A stretch of 35,870 nucleotides of DNA, from the NCBI GenBank assembly GCA_031266095.1, contig JAISBR010000090.1, forward strand, positions 1 through 35,870. The letters run 5' to 3'. The translations under genes and the position numbers were made by a program. The notes under the pieces are model-generated. The model was not told where the DNA came from and ran no database searches. It saw only the letters and a list, made by a program, of their open reading frames with translations. Below are positions 7,678 through 15,803 of the stretch, in pieces (positions within the stretch are counted from its first letter, which is position 1; each line of letters opens with the position of its first letter). Source of the stretch: Treponema sp. (GTDB taxonomy: Bacteria > Spirochaetota > Spirochaetia > Treponematales > Breznakiellaceae).

Positions 7678-8964
7678 TCAGTCTCCCATGATAAGCGAAG
7701 GCATAAAGGTAACAAGCTGCGGAATGAAAAGCATCAGAACCACCACAAGCACAATGACCAGCATATAGGGCATAAGCGGCTTGACGCTCTTTTCAAGGGG
7801 CAGCTTCGCGACGCCGCAGGCGATAAAGAGGAAGGTGCCGACCGGCGGCGTAATGGCGCCTAACTGCATGATAATTACCATCATAACGCCGTAGTGGACA
7901 GGATCAAAGCCGAGGGTATTGCCGATGGCAAGAACGCTGGTGGCGAACATGGCGATCAGCACCGGCGGTTCAAGGAAAATACCCAGGAGCAGAAGCACCA
8001 CCATAAGGAAAAAGGATACCAGGTAGCGGTTCCGCAGGGTGTTAATCGCGAAATCGTAGATCATGTGCTCAAAACGCCAGTTCACCAGCAAATAGGACAG
8101 GATGCCCGTAGCGGCGACGGTCAGCATAACGACAGTGGTAGTGACCGCCGTATCCATAAGAATACCGGGAAGATCTTTGATTTTTAACCGTTTGGAAATA
8201 AAAAAACCGTAAATGAGGCCGTATAGTACCGCTAATACCCCCGACTCGGTGGGGGTTACTAAACCAAACAAGATGCCGCCGATGATAATACAGGGCATGA
8301 TAAGGGCGCCCAGGGAATCCAGAAAGGCTTTGGCCAGATTTACTATGGAGAATTTTCCGGTTTTAAAATTATACCCCCTGCGGCGGTATTCAACTCCGTT
8401 GACGACCATCTGCGCAATAGCGACGAGAACGCCGGGAATAAGGCCGCCCATGAAAAGCCGGCCCACCGGGGTTTCCGTATAACAGGAATAGAGGATAAAG
8501 GCGATGCTCGGCGGAATAATGGGGCTTATCATTGAAGAACCCGCTGTTACCGCCACCGCGTAATCTTTGCCGTAACCCTGCTTTTCCATGGCGGGAATCA
8601 TTATTCCGCCGATAGCCGCGGCGTCCGCGGCGCCGGACCCCTGAATGCCACCAAAAAATACCGACGCGAGGATATTCACATGCCCCAGTCCGCCTTTAAG
8701 CTGGCCTACCGCCGCATTGGCAAAAGAAACCAGCTTGTCGGTTATCCGCGATCTGGTCATGACATTCCCCGCAAGAATAAAAAAAGGAATTGCCAGGAAC
8801 GAGAGGGAATTGATGGTTCCGAACATCTTGATAATGACTACGTTGAAGGGGATGCCCTCGGTAATTATAAAAATAATCCCCGTGGCAATACAGGAAATAT
8901 AGATGGGGAAACCGGCAAAAATAAAAAACTGGACAACCAGAAACATCAGCAAAGCCTGTATCAT
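7678..8964 (-). CDS. dctM: TRAP transporter large permease DctM
   Basis: 428 residues, the usual size, with about a dozen hydrophobic helices. Family marks include LAIPFFILAGNVM near 55, GGIQGSGAADAAAIGGIMIPAM near 105, the SSMISPIIPPSIAFILYS stretch near 145, and GAITPPVGTFLFIACG near 370. DctM is the ion-coupled transport subunit that moves a carboxylate-type substrate with Na+. The start has AGGAGG six bases upstream. A short repeat lies just before it, between dctQ and dctM. Confidence 0.94.
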   Translation of the reverse strand: MIQALLMFLVVQFFIFAGFPIYISCIATGIIFIITEGIPFNVVIIKMFGTINSLSFLAIPFFILAGNVMTRSRITDKLVSFANAAVGQLKGGLGHVNILASVFFGGIQGSGAADAAAIGGIMIPAMEKQGYGKDYAVAVTAGSSMISPIIPPSIAFILYSCYTETPVGRLFMGGLIPGVLVAIAQMVVNGVEYRRRGYNFKTGKFSIVNLAKAFLDSLGALIMPCIIIGGILFGLVTPTESGVLAVLYGLIYGFFISKRLKIKDLPGILMDTAVTTTVVMLTVAATGILSYLLVNWRFEHMIYDFAINTLRNRYLVSFFLMVVLLLLGIFLEPPVLIAMFATSVLAIGNTLGFDPVHYGVMMVIIMQLGAITPPVGTFLFIACGVAKLPLEKSVKPLMPYMLVIVLVVVLMLFIPQLVTFMPSLIMGD

Positions 8965-8978
8965 AAACAGCCTCCTGG

Positions 8979-9025
8979 CAGCTTGTTACACTTGTAAGTT
9001 TTATGCGCAGCGCGCAAATTACTAA
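8979..9025. repeat. short palindromic repeat between dctQ and dctM
   Basis: GCTTGTTACACTTGTAAG followed by TTTTATGCGCAGCGCGCAAA resembles, module for module, the right half of the repeats at 535-693 and 23419-23468 (CTGTT, CGCTTGT, GTTTTATGCAC, GTGCA). The hairpin core here is TGCGC with GCGCA. It fills nearly the whole gap between the dctQ stop and the dctM ribosome binding site. The match is degenerate, so common descent is likely but not proven by eye. Confidence 0.5.
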
Positions 9026-9552
9026 AATCCGGTCATATCAACCGGTGGATTTTCACTATCAGCGGATGATTCGGCAAAAGGATGCCTGCCGTAAATCAAT
9101 ATTAAAAGGTATTCGATAAAAATATAAAAACAGCCTACGGGAATCGCCACATAGAACCATGCGATTGATATATGAATATTCTGTAAATACTGGTCCTTAT
9201 TGATATAGGTCTGGCGAATACCGTACCAGATAAGCAGCGCCATGCTGACAAGAGCGGTAATCAGTATTATCTTTTCCAATATCGCCCTTCCCCTGGGCGT
9301 AAGCAGTTTGTCCATAAAATAATCAAGGTTTAAATGAGCGCCGACCCGGACTCCAACGCTCCCTGCCAGAAAGGCTATCCAGATTAGGGTCAGTCGCATT
9401 ACTTCATCGCCCCAGGCAAAGGGTCTTAAAGAAGCGGAGGTAAAATAACGCAGCACAATCTGAATGATACAAAGAATCACCATCCCGGCTAAGGCCGCTA
9501 TTATGGCGCCCCCCCGGATAGCGTTTATCACGGAATAAATCTTTTTAAGCAT
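9022..9552 (-). CDS. dctQ: TRAP transporter small permease DctQ
   Basis: 176 residues with four hydrophobic helices (about 15-35, 50-70, 90-112, 130-152). The stretch RYFTSASLRPFAWGDEVMRLTLIWIAFLAGSVGVR is the classic DctQ signature region (W-x-E-E/D-xxR then a helix), and SIAWFYVAIPVGC near 135 matches the family's fourth helix. It joins DctM to form the membrane complex. The start has GAGGAGCTGGGT directly upstream. Confidence 0.9.
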   Translation of the reverse strand: MLKKIYSVINAIRGGAIIAALAGMVILCIIQIVLRYFTSASLRPFAWGDEVMRLTLIWIAFLAGSVGVRVGAHLNLDYFMDKLLTPRGRAILEKIILITALVSMALLIWYGIRQTYINKDQYLQNIHISIAWFYVAIPVGCFYIFIEYLLILIYGRHPFAESSADSENPPVDMTGF

Positions 9553-9623
9553 ACCCAGCTCCTCATGTGAATAAGCGTCTCAGCTCAGGGCGGCGGAGAC
9601 ATTAGGCTTGTTCGCTCACAAAA

Positions 9624-9718
9624 GAAAAGCCCCGGGAATTTTACGATTGAGGCTGTTCCAAAACTTCAGCTTTTGGAACAGCTTCCTTAGATTTAGCTCT
9701 ATCAACCGGGGGCTTTCC
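9624..9718 (-). terminator. attenuator-like hairpin after dctP with a repeat in its loop
   Basis: On the minus strand downstream of dctP, the arm at 9706-9718 (GGAAAGCCCCCGG) can pair with 9624-9635 (CCGGGGCTTTTC), followed by a T-rich run (CTTTTCTTTTG). This looks like an intrinsic terminator. Its loop is about 70 bases and holds a complete separate palindrome (9652-9682). Partial termination here would give more binding protein than membrane subunits, a common need in TRAP operons. Confidence 0.5.
9652..9682. repeat. family A palindromic repeat (GCTGTTCCAAAA type)
   Basis: A perfect 12-base inverted repeat, GCTGTTCCAAAA and TTTTGGAACAGC, around a seven-base loop containing CTTCAG. Related palindromes with the same AAAACTTCAGTTTT-like centre occur at 19718, 22384, 31748 and 34717. 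The sequence after it (CCTTAGATTT) is also shared with the copy at 22384, so the repeated unit is longer than the hairpin. Confidence 0.8.
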
Positions 9719-9736
9719 CGAAAATACTAAACCGAC

Positions 9737-10723
9737 CTATTCTATCGCGATCATCTTATCAATAAAGCTGTTCCAGTTTGCTCCCCTGCCGCGATACTCG
9801 TCGAGCATCGGCGAACAAGCCTGTACCCAGGCGGCCGAATCGGTGGGATTATGTACAATTACGCCCTGGCTTACCATAAGCGCAAGTGAAGCGTCCTGAT
9901 CTTCATCATCAATCTGTCCCTGGTATACGGCGGCTTCGTCCGCGCACTCAAGAACGATTTTTTGCAGATCCGCGGGCAGGCCCGCCAGCCACTTGTCATT
10001 GAAGAAATAGTATACGCAGGCGATGATGTGATTGGTGATGGTCAGATTTTTGGCGATATCCTGGAATTTCATGGAATTGATCATACTGGGAGAAGCTTCC
10101 ATGCCGTCAACGATTTTTTGATTCATAGCGGTATAGATTTCATTCCAGTCCATGGTGGTACCGGCGGCGCCGAGATAATTGAACATGCTGATATAGATGG
10201 CGTTGGGACCGCGCATTTTCATGCCTCTGATGTCCGCAAGGCTGGTTACCGGACGTACCGTGAGCATATGGCGTGAGCCCTGGCTCTGTCCCGCGGCCGC
10301 GACAAAACCGAAAGGCTTTACCCGGGCGGAGACCTCATCTTCAAGACTTTTGAGAACACGGCGATAGTGAGCGTTATCCTTGAAGAGGTAAGGGAACTCA
10401 AACATCATAAGTTCGGGAACCCATGCGCCGGGGCCGGTACCGGGCGCCGCGACAACCATTTCCAGGGAACCGGCCCGGCACATTTCCACCTGCTCGGCCT
10501 GGCTGCCCAATTCGTTGCCGTAATTGGCCGTTGCCTGGATGCGTCCGCCGGCTTTTTGGTTTACCAGTTCCGTGAATCTGGTCAGGGCCTTGCCTACCGT
10601 ACCGGTGGCGGCGAGATTAGTGGAAGTACGAAGCCTGTAAACCTCTCCCTGATTATTGCCCCTTGCCATAACAGATGGTATCGCCAGAACCGCTGCCAAA
10701 AGGAAAACGAGAATCCGTTTCAT
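9737..10723 (-). CDS. dctP: TRAP transporter substrate-binding protein DctP
   Basis: 328 residues from the ATG at 10723, which has GGAGGAAAG just upstream; an in-frame ATG at 10795 would include the promoter region. A signal peptide (MKRILVFLLAAVLAIPSVMA) precedes the mature protein. Family features are NQKAGGRIQATANYGNELGS, EQVEMCRAGSLEMVV, a FEFPYLFKD stretch near 115, the ligand-binding arginine region GMKMRGPNAIYISMF near 185, and MNQKIVDGMEASPSMI. The substrate is unknown; most relatives bind C4-dicarboxylates or other organic acids. Its gene is divergent from an AraC-type regulator that may control it. Confidence 0.9.
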   Translation of the reverse strand: MKRILVFLLAAVLAIPSVMARGNNQGEVYRLRTSTNLAATGTVGKALTRFTELVNQKAGGRIQATANYGNELGSQAEQVEMCRAGSLEMVVAAPGTGPGAWVPELMMFEFPYLFKDNAHYRRVLKSLEDEVSARVKPFGFVAAAGQSQGSRHMLTVRPVTSLADIRGMKMRGPNAIYISMFNYLGAAGTTMDWNEIYTAMNQKIVDGMEASPSMINSMKFQDIAKNLTITNHIIACVYYFFNDKWLAGLPADLQKIVLECADEAAVYQGQIDDEDQDASLALMVSQGVIVHNPTDSAAWVQACSPMLDEYRGRGANWNSFIDKMIAIE

Positions 10724-10745
10724 ATCTTTCCTCCAAAGTAAAAAA

Positions 10746-10773
10746 ATTATACTATAATACCCTGGAATTTCAA
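10746..10773 (-). promoter_or_regulatory. predicted promoter of dctPQM
   Basis: On the minus strand, TTGAAA (10768-10773) and TATAAT (10746-10751) are separated by 16 bases, close to the housekeeping consensus, and lie 23-50 bases upstream of the dctP start. This is a reading of the sequence only. The rest of the intergenic region is AT-rich and could hold regulator sites. Confidence 0.6.
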
Positions 10774-10906
10774 AATTTATCTTTGCAAAAACCATCTAAA
10801 AGTTTGCGTTTCTTATGATGTAATTGCAAATATTTTAATAGTATTTTTAAAAACGCAATATTTTTGGTGTTTTCGGATTTATCGAAACGAAATTTACGAT
10901 ATTTGA

Positions 10907-10934
10907 TTTACTTTTGCCAGATTTGTGGTATAAT
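10907..10934 (+). promoter_or_regulatory. predicted promoter of the AraC-family gene
   Basis: TTTACT (10907-10912) and TATAAT (10929-10934) have a 16-base spacer. Transcription would begin only about 12 bases before the ATG at 10954, leaving a very short leader with no clear ribosome binding site. Confidence 0.5.
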
Positions 10935-10953
10935 AAGATGAAATATTGCATAT

Positions 10954-11889
10954 ATGAAAGAGTTTGGGTTCCCGAATATCAGGCTAAAAACCACTTTTGA
11001 GCATCAAAAATTCGATATATATTGCCATTCCGCTTACAAGATTTCCAAAGCCTATCGTACCAACAGGGTCCATACCCATGATGTTTTCGAAATTCTGCTT
11101 TGCAGGAGTGATAATATTTTTTTGCTGAATAATGATGTCATCTCGCTGCTCCAAAGAAACGATCTGATACTGTTCAACGATACGGATGTTCACGGCATAA
11201 TAGCCGATCCGGATTTGATATTTGAGCGCTATGTCCTGATGTTTGAACCCGGCTTTGTCAGGGAATTGTGCAGTACCTATAATCTGCTTGAGTGTTTCTA
11301 TGGGGCGCCGGGGAAGACCGTCCGTATCTGCCATCTTACGGCGGAACAATCGGATACTATTATTTCGTTCTATGACATACTGAAAAAATACAATAAATAC
11401 GATTCGGAAATTATCAAGCTCAAGCGGAAAATTGTTCTGGCGGAAATGCTTTTGGAAATAAACGTCCTCTTTAGCGAATCGTCAATTAAGCCGAGGGTTG
11501 AATTACATTCGGACCCTCAATATGAAAAAATTCAGCGTATACTTTCCTTTATTAACGACAATCTCGCGGGAGAATTATCACTGGAAACTATTTCCAAACA
11601 GTTTTATATCAGCATCTCATATCTGTCGGCCCTGTTCAGGGATGTAACGGGATTTTCGCTGAGCCACTATATCATTACCAAGCGTATCCTTCTCGCGACA
11701 GAGCTGTTGAAGCAAAACCGGCCGGTAACCGCGGTGACGGAGCTTTGCGGGTTTAACAATTATTCCCATTTTATCAGGACCTTTAAAAAATTCGAAGGGA
11801 TCTCGCCGAAACAGTACGCCGTGAGGTGGCGAAACAAGGCGCCCCTTATCACGGAAACACCCAGGGGGAAAATGCCGGGTGATGCGTAA
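10954..11889 (+). CDS. AraC-family transcriptional regulator
   Basis: 311 residues. The N-terminal part (about 25-170) has the cupin-like feel of AraC ligand domains: RVHTHDVFEILLCRSDNIFLLNNDV, then DLILFNDTDVHGI. The C-terminal 100 residues are a clear double helix-turn-helix: IQRILSFINDNLAGELSLETISKQF, ISISYLSALFRDVTGFSL, then ELCGFNNYSHFIRTFKKFEGISPKQYAV, the AraC signature. It is transcribed away from dctPQM across a 230-base shared region, which suggests it regulates that transporter in response to its substrate. The start ATG has no good ribosome binding site. Confidence 0.9.
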   Translation: MKEFGFPNIRLKTTFEHQKFDIYCHSAYKISKAYRTNRVHTHDVFEILLCRSDNIFLLNNDVISLLQRNDLILFNDTDVHGIIADPDLIFERYVLMFEPGFVRELCSTYNLLECFYGAPGKTVRICHLTAEQSDTIISFYDILKKYNKYDSEIIKLKRKIVLAEMLLEINVLFSESSIKPRVELHSDPQYEKIQRILSFINDNLAGELSLETISKQFYISISYLSALFRDVTGFSLSHYIITKRILLATELLKQNRPVTAVTELCGFNNYSHFIRTFKKFEGISPKQYAVRWRNKAPLITETPRGKMPGDA

Positions 11890-11957
11890 GAAGATACGGA
11901 CTATTGGTGTACCCGGGAATTTGTTGCACTTGCCGGTTGAATCCGCCCTGTTCTTTG

Positions 11958-11986
11958 TTTACCCCTTCAGTTTTTTGTACTATAAT
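11958..11986 (+). promoter_or_regulatory. predicted promoter of malQ
   Basis: TTTACC (11958-11963) and TATAAT (11981-11986) with a 17-base spacer. This explains why the in-frame TTG at 11986 cannot be the start: it lies in the -10 box. The coding start is placed at 12034. Confidence 0.5.
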
Positions 11987-12033
11987 TGACAGTATTGATG
12001 CTATTTAACTCAAAAAACATGGGAGGCGGGGAT

Positions 12034-14061
12034 ATGCAAAAAGAGGCGATCGATAGGCGGTTAATCGGCGTGGTGGTCCCGGTTGGGGCTTTGCGGGGCA
12101 AGGGAACTATGGGAGTAGGGGAATTTTCCGATTTGGCCGATTTTGCCGCCCTCTGTGCTCAAATGAAATTGGGGCTTATCCAGCTCCTGCCGGTTAACGA
12201 TACGGGGTATGAAAGCTCTCCCTACTCAAGTCTTACCGCCTTTGGCCTTCATCCGCTGTACCTGAGAATCGAGGATCTGGAAGAATACCAAAACGCAGGG
12301 ACCGCCATACGGGACAAAATAGCCGAGGCGGGGCGCAATTTCGCAAAGGAACCGCGTTTCCCCTATGAACAGATTCTTCGGGCAAAGATGGAGATACTCC
12401 GTGATTTATACGCGGCGCATAAGGCTGAAATAGCGAAAAAGGCCGTCCCCGGCGGCGGTCTGTCGGCCTGGATCGAAAAAAATCCCTGGGTAAAGAAATA
12501 TGCGGTGTACCGTCGTTTGAAAGAGTCAAATGGTGAAAACAGCTGGAAAGAATGGCCGGAATACCGACTGCCAAGCGCGGCGGATATTGCGGCCCTGTGG
12601 GAAGACGAAAAACTCCGTGAGAAACATCTGTTCTGGGCCTGGCTGCAGGAAGCCCTGGACGCACAGTTTTCCAGGGCCGCCGGTGCCGTTGCCGAGGCCG
12701 GCATAGTGCTTGAGGGTGACCTGCCGATTCTGATGAACGAGGATAGCTGCGATGTATGGGCTCATCCGGATATATTTATTCAGGAACTGTCGGCCGGCGC
12801 GCCGCCTGATATGTACAGCCCCGAAGGCCAAAACTGGGGCTTCCCTATTTACAACTGGGAGGCTCAGGCCAAGGATAATTACGCCTGGTGGCGGGAACGG
12901 CTCGCGGTGGCGGCCAAATACTACCAGGCATACCGCATTGACCATGTGTTGGGCTTTTTTCGGATATGGGCCTCTTCCCGTTTCGATTATTCTTCCGCCC
13001 TAGGGCGTTTTGTCCCCTACACGCCGGTTACCGCCGGGGATCTGGGGAAACTGGGCTTTGACAAGAATCGGATTCGCTGGACTGCTTATCCGCATATCCC
13101 CACGGGGGAGTTGTGGGACGCCCTACGGAACAACTGGGGCAATTTGTTTGATGAGGCTGATATTGCCGCCGCTGCGAACAAGATCTTTGCCAGAGCCCTG
13201 GACCGGATCAACAATGAGGAGCTATGGCTTTTCAAAAAGGATATCAAAGGCGAAAAAGACATTGACGCTCTGGACCTGCATCCGGCCATTCGGTCCTACC
13301 TGTTCCAGGCCTGGCATAACCGGATTTTCCTTGAATACCAAAAGGGGAAATTCTTTCCGGTTTGGTATTACCGGAATTCCCGGGCCTACGGCAGTCTTTC
13401 CGACGGGGAAAAACAAAAGTTGGAAGAGCTGCTGGAAAAGCGGCGGGTAACATCGGAAAAAACATGGGAGGCCGAAGGAAAGAAACTCCTTTCGGTACTC
13501 GTGGAATCCTCCCCCATGCTTCCCTGCGCGGAAGACCTCGGGGCCGTGCCGGACTGCGTTCCCAGGACGCTTACCACGCTCAAGATTCTGGGCCTCCGGG
13601 TAGTCCGCTGGTTCCGCTGCTGGAACCGGGAAGGCCAGCCCTATGTTCCCTTTGAGGAATATCCCGAACTCAGCGTCTGTACCCCGGCGGTGCATGACAG
13701 TTCCACCGTTCGGGAATGGTGGGAGCGGGAAGCGAACCAGGAACAGTTCTCCGGTTTTATCGGCGTTCCTTCTTTGCCCAAGGTCTACAACCCCGGCGAC
13801 GCCAAGAGGATACTATTAAAGACCGCGACGGCCCGTTCCCGTTTCCGGGTCTTCCAGATTCAGGATCTGCTCCACCTTTCCAATAGATGGTACGCGCCTG
13901 AACCCGCCTCGGAACGGATTAACGTGCCCGGCACCTCCAACGAGTTTAACTGGACCTATCGGCTTCCCGCCTCGATTGAGGAGATCGGAAAAGATAAGGA
14001 TCTGATCCGGTCGGTGGCGGAACTTAGCCAGGTAAAACCGGCAAAAAAGCAGACGGGTTAG
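12034..14061 (+). CDS. malQ: 4-alpha-glucanotransferase (amylomaltase, GH77)
   Basis: 675 residues from the ATG at 12034, preceded by GGGAGGCGGGGAT. The enzyme transfers maltooligosaccharide units between alpha-1,4-glucans in the cytoplasm, part of maltodextrin or glycogen metabolism. The SPYSSLTAFGLHPLYL stretch (about 62-77) is a family hallmark. The three expected catalytic acids are visible: the nucleophile D303 in YRIDHVLGFFRIW, the acid/base E500 in EDLGAVPDCV, and D555 in AVHDSSTVREWW. It is longer than the short amylomaltases (about 500) and has extra segments around 100-200 and 400-480. No other sugar gene is adjacent. Confidence 0.93.
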   Translation: MQKEAIDRRLIGVVVPVGALRGKGTMGVGEFSDLADFAALCAQMKLGLIQLLPVNDTGYESSPYSSLTAFGLHPLYLRIEDLEEYQNAGTAIRDKIAEAGRNFAKEPRFPYEQILRAKMEILRDLYAAHKAEIAKKAVPGGGLSAWIEKNPWVKKYAVYRRLKESNGENSWKEWPEYRLPSAADIAALWEDEKLREKHLFWAWLQEALDAQFSRAAGAVAEAGIVLEGDLPILMNEDSCDVWAHPDIFIQELSAGAPPDMYSPEGQNWGFPIYNWEAQAKDNYAWWRERLAVAAKYYQAYRIDHVLGFFRIWASSRFDYSSALGRFVPYTPVTAGDLGKLGFDKNRIRWTAYPHIPTGELWDALRNNWGNLFDEADIAAAANKIFARALDRINNEELWLFKKDIKGEKDIDALDLHPAIRSYLFQAWHNRIFLEYQKGKFFPVWYYRNSRAYGSLSDGEKQKLEELLEKRRVTSEKTWEAEGKKLLSVLVESSPMLPCAEDLGAVPDCVPRTLTTLKILGLRVVRWFRCWNREGQPYVPFEEYPELSVCTPAVHDSSTVREWWEREANQEQFSGFIGVPSLPKVYNPGDAKRILLKTATARSRFRVFQIQDLLHLSNRWYAPEPASERINVPGTSNEFNWTYRLPASIEEIGKDKDLIRSVAELSQVKPAKKQTG

Positions 14062-14162
14062 CGGGAAACCTTTTGTAAAAAAACAGCGGTCCGCCTGAAA
14101 AAAAAACCACTTTCACTAAAGCAAAACTGCGGATCTGCCCCATAAGTATATGGAGGCGAAAA

Positions 14163-15803
14163 ATGACAGATATACCATTACAAGAAAGTGTTCCCGAAAA
14201 AGCGGACCCCCTGAGCAACGCGGTAAGCAGCCTGTTTGGCCTTTCATACCTGTTTCCCTACCAGCGGCTGGTAGTGGCGAATATTTTGGAGGCGGCGGAG
14301 GCTTCGGGGATTCCGCTCCATTGGCCGGATGCGGAAAGCGGTGCGGCTCAGGAAACGGCGGGGGAAAACGCGCCGGATCCCCCGGCGGAACAAGTCCTCT
14401 CAGACCGTGAATGTCCGGGTAAACAGATTGTGATTCTGCCCACCGGGGCGGGAAAATCCCTGTGTTTCCAGCTGCCCGCCATGCTCATGGAGGGGCCGAC
14501 CCTGGTGATCTACCCCATCTTGTCTTTGATGGCCGATCAGGAACGCCGCCTGCGGGAAAGGGGATTTTCACCGGTGATACTCCGGGGAGGACAGACCAAA
14601 GAGGAACGGGATGAAATCTGGAAGAAGCTGCGTTCAGGTCAAAGCAAATTCATCATCGCCAACCCGGAGGTGCTGCTTACACCTCAGGTGATGACTCAAT
14701 TTGAGCGGATAAAAGTTGTTCACACCGTGATCGATGAGGCCCACTGCGTAAGCGAATGGGGAGAGACTTTCAGGCCGAGTTATCTTGAAATCAATAGTAT
14801 TATAAAAACGATTAAATCCCCTCTGGTGACCGCGTTCACCGCCACCGCCAGTAAGCCGGTACTTGCGAAAATCAAAAAACACATTTTCGGTGATGCTGAG
14901 GCTCACCAGATCATCGGCAATCCTGACCGGCCCAATATTACCTATACCGCAAAAGGCTGCATAGTTCGGGAACTTGCCGTCAGGGATTTGCTCATAACAA
15001 ATGAGCGTCCGGCGATTGTGTTCTGTTCCTCCAGGCCGGGTACTGAGAAGCTTGCCGGGTATCTCAGAAACGGACTGCGGGAGCTTGGAAAAATGTGGCA
15101 TAACGAAATAAAATTTTACCACGCCGGTTTAAGCCGGGAAGAAAAAGCGGATGTAGGAAAATGGTTTTTGCATAACAGCAGAGCGGTGTTAATCGCCACC
15201 TGTGCTTTTGGGATGGGCGTAGACAAAGCGGATATACGTACCGTAATACACCAGGATTGCCCGCCGTCGGTGGAGGCCTACCTGCAGGAAGCGGGCAGGG
15301 CGGGACGGGACGGCGGTCAGTCGAAGGCGATACTCCTCTGGGGGCCTGATGACGAGACAAGTCTGCGGCGGGCCGGGAACCAGGCGGACCGGAAGCGTGT
15401 CGCGGGTCTGCTGAATTACGCCAGGAATACAAGCGGGTGCCGAAGACAGGCGCTCCTCAAGATGCTTGATTATGACGGTAAACATGAAACCCCCGAATCC
15501 CTGTGCTGCGATGTCTGTGAAAAACAGGCAAGTGATTACCTGCGGGAAGAACTTAGCCTGACAGATTTTTTTCGGAAAAACAAAATGTGTTTTACCGCGA
15601 ATGAGGCCGCCGGTGTTTTGGCGCGGGCGGAAAATATTCATTGGTCCGCAGAACAAGCCGGACGTTCTATCAGCCATCTTGTAAAAGCCGAAAAACTGAA
15701 AATATCCCGTAACATTTTCTGGAAAAACAAGATTACAATTGAGCAAGACGCTCGCAGGCTTCTTCCACCTCGTCCCGGTGACCAAAAGCGGAGAAACGGA
15801 TAA
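14163..15803 (+). CDS. recQ: RecQ-family ATP-dependent DNA helicase
   Basis: 546 residues; GGAGGC precedes the ATG. Visible helicase motifs: Q34 in FPYQRLVV, motif I PTGAGKS (93-99), motif II DEAH (191-194) continuing into CVSEWGETFRPSY, motif III TAFTATAS, and motif VI QEAGRAGRDG (375-384). A roughly 45-residue insertion separates the Q motif from motif I. The zinc cluster is unusual: C426, then C448, C449 and C452, where E. coli RecQ has four cysteines spaced 17, 3 and 3. A short winged-helix-like tail follows and I see no HRDC domain. The last 24 codons overlap the 3' end of dapL on the other strand. Confidence 0.88.
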   Translation: MTDIPLQESVPEKADPLSNAVSSLFGLSYLFPYQRLVVANILEAAEASGIPLHWPDAESGAAQETAGENAPDPPAEQVLSDRECPGKQIVILPTGAGKSLCFQLPAMLMEGPTLVIYPILSLMADQERRLRERGFSPVILRGGQTKEERDEIWKKLRSGQSKFIIANPEVLLTPQVMTQFERIKVVHTVIDEAHCVSEWGETFRPSYLEINSIIKTIKSPLVTAFTATASKPVLAKIKKHIFGDAEAHQIIGNPDRPNITYTAKGCIVRELAVRDLLITNERPAIVFCSSRPGTEKLAGYLRNGLRELGKMWHNEIKFYHAGLSREEKADVGKWFLHNSRAVLIATCAFGMGVDKADIRTVIHQDCPPSVEAYLQEAGRAGRDGGQSKAILLWGPDDETSLRRAGNQADRKRVAGLLNYARNTSGCRRQALLKMLDYDGKHETPESLCCDVCEKQASDYLREELSLTDFFRKNKMCFTANEAAGVLARAENIHWSAEQAGRSISHLVKAEKLKISRNIFWKNKITIEQDARRLLPPRPGDQKRRNG

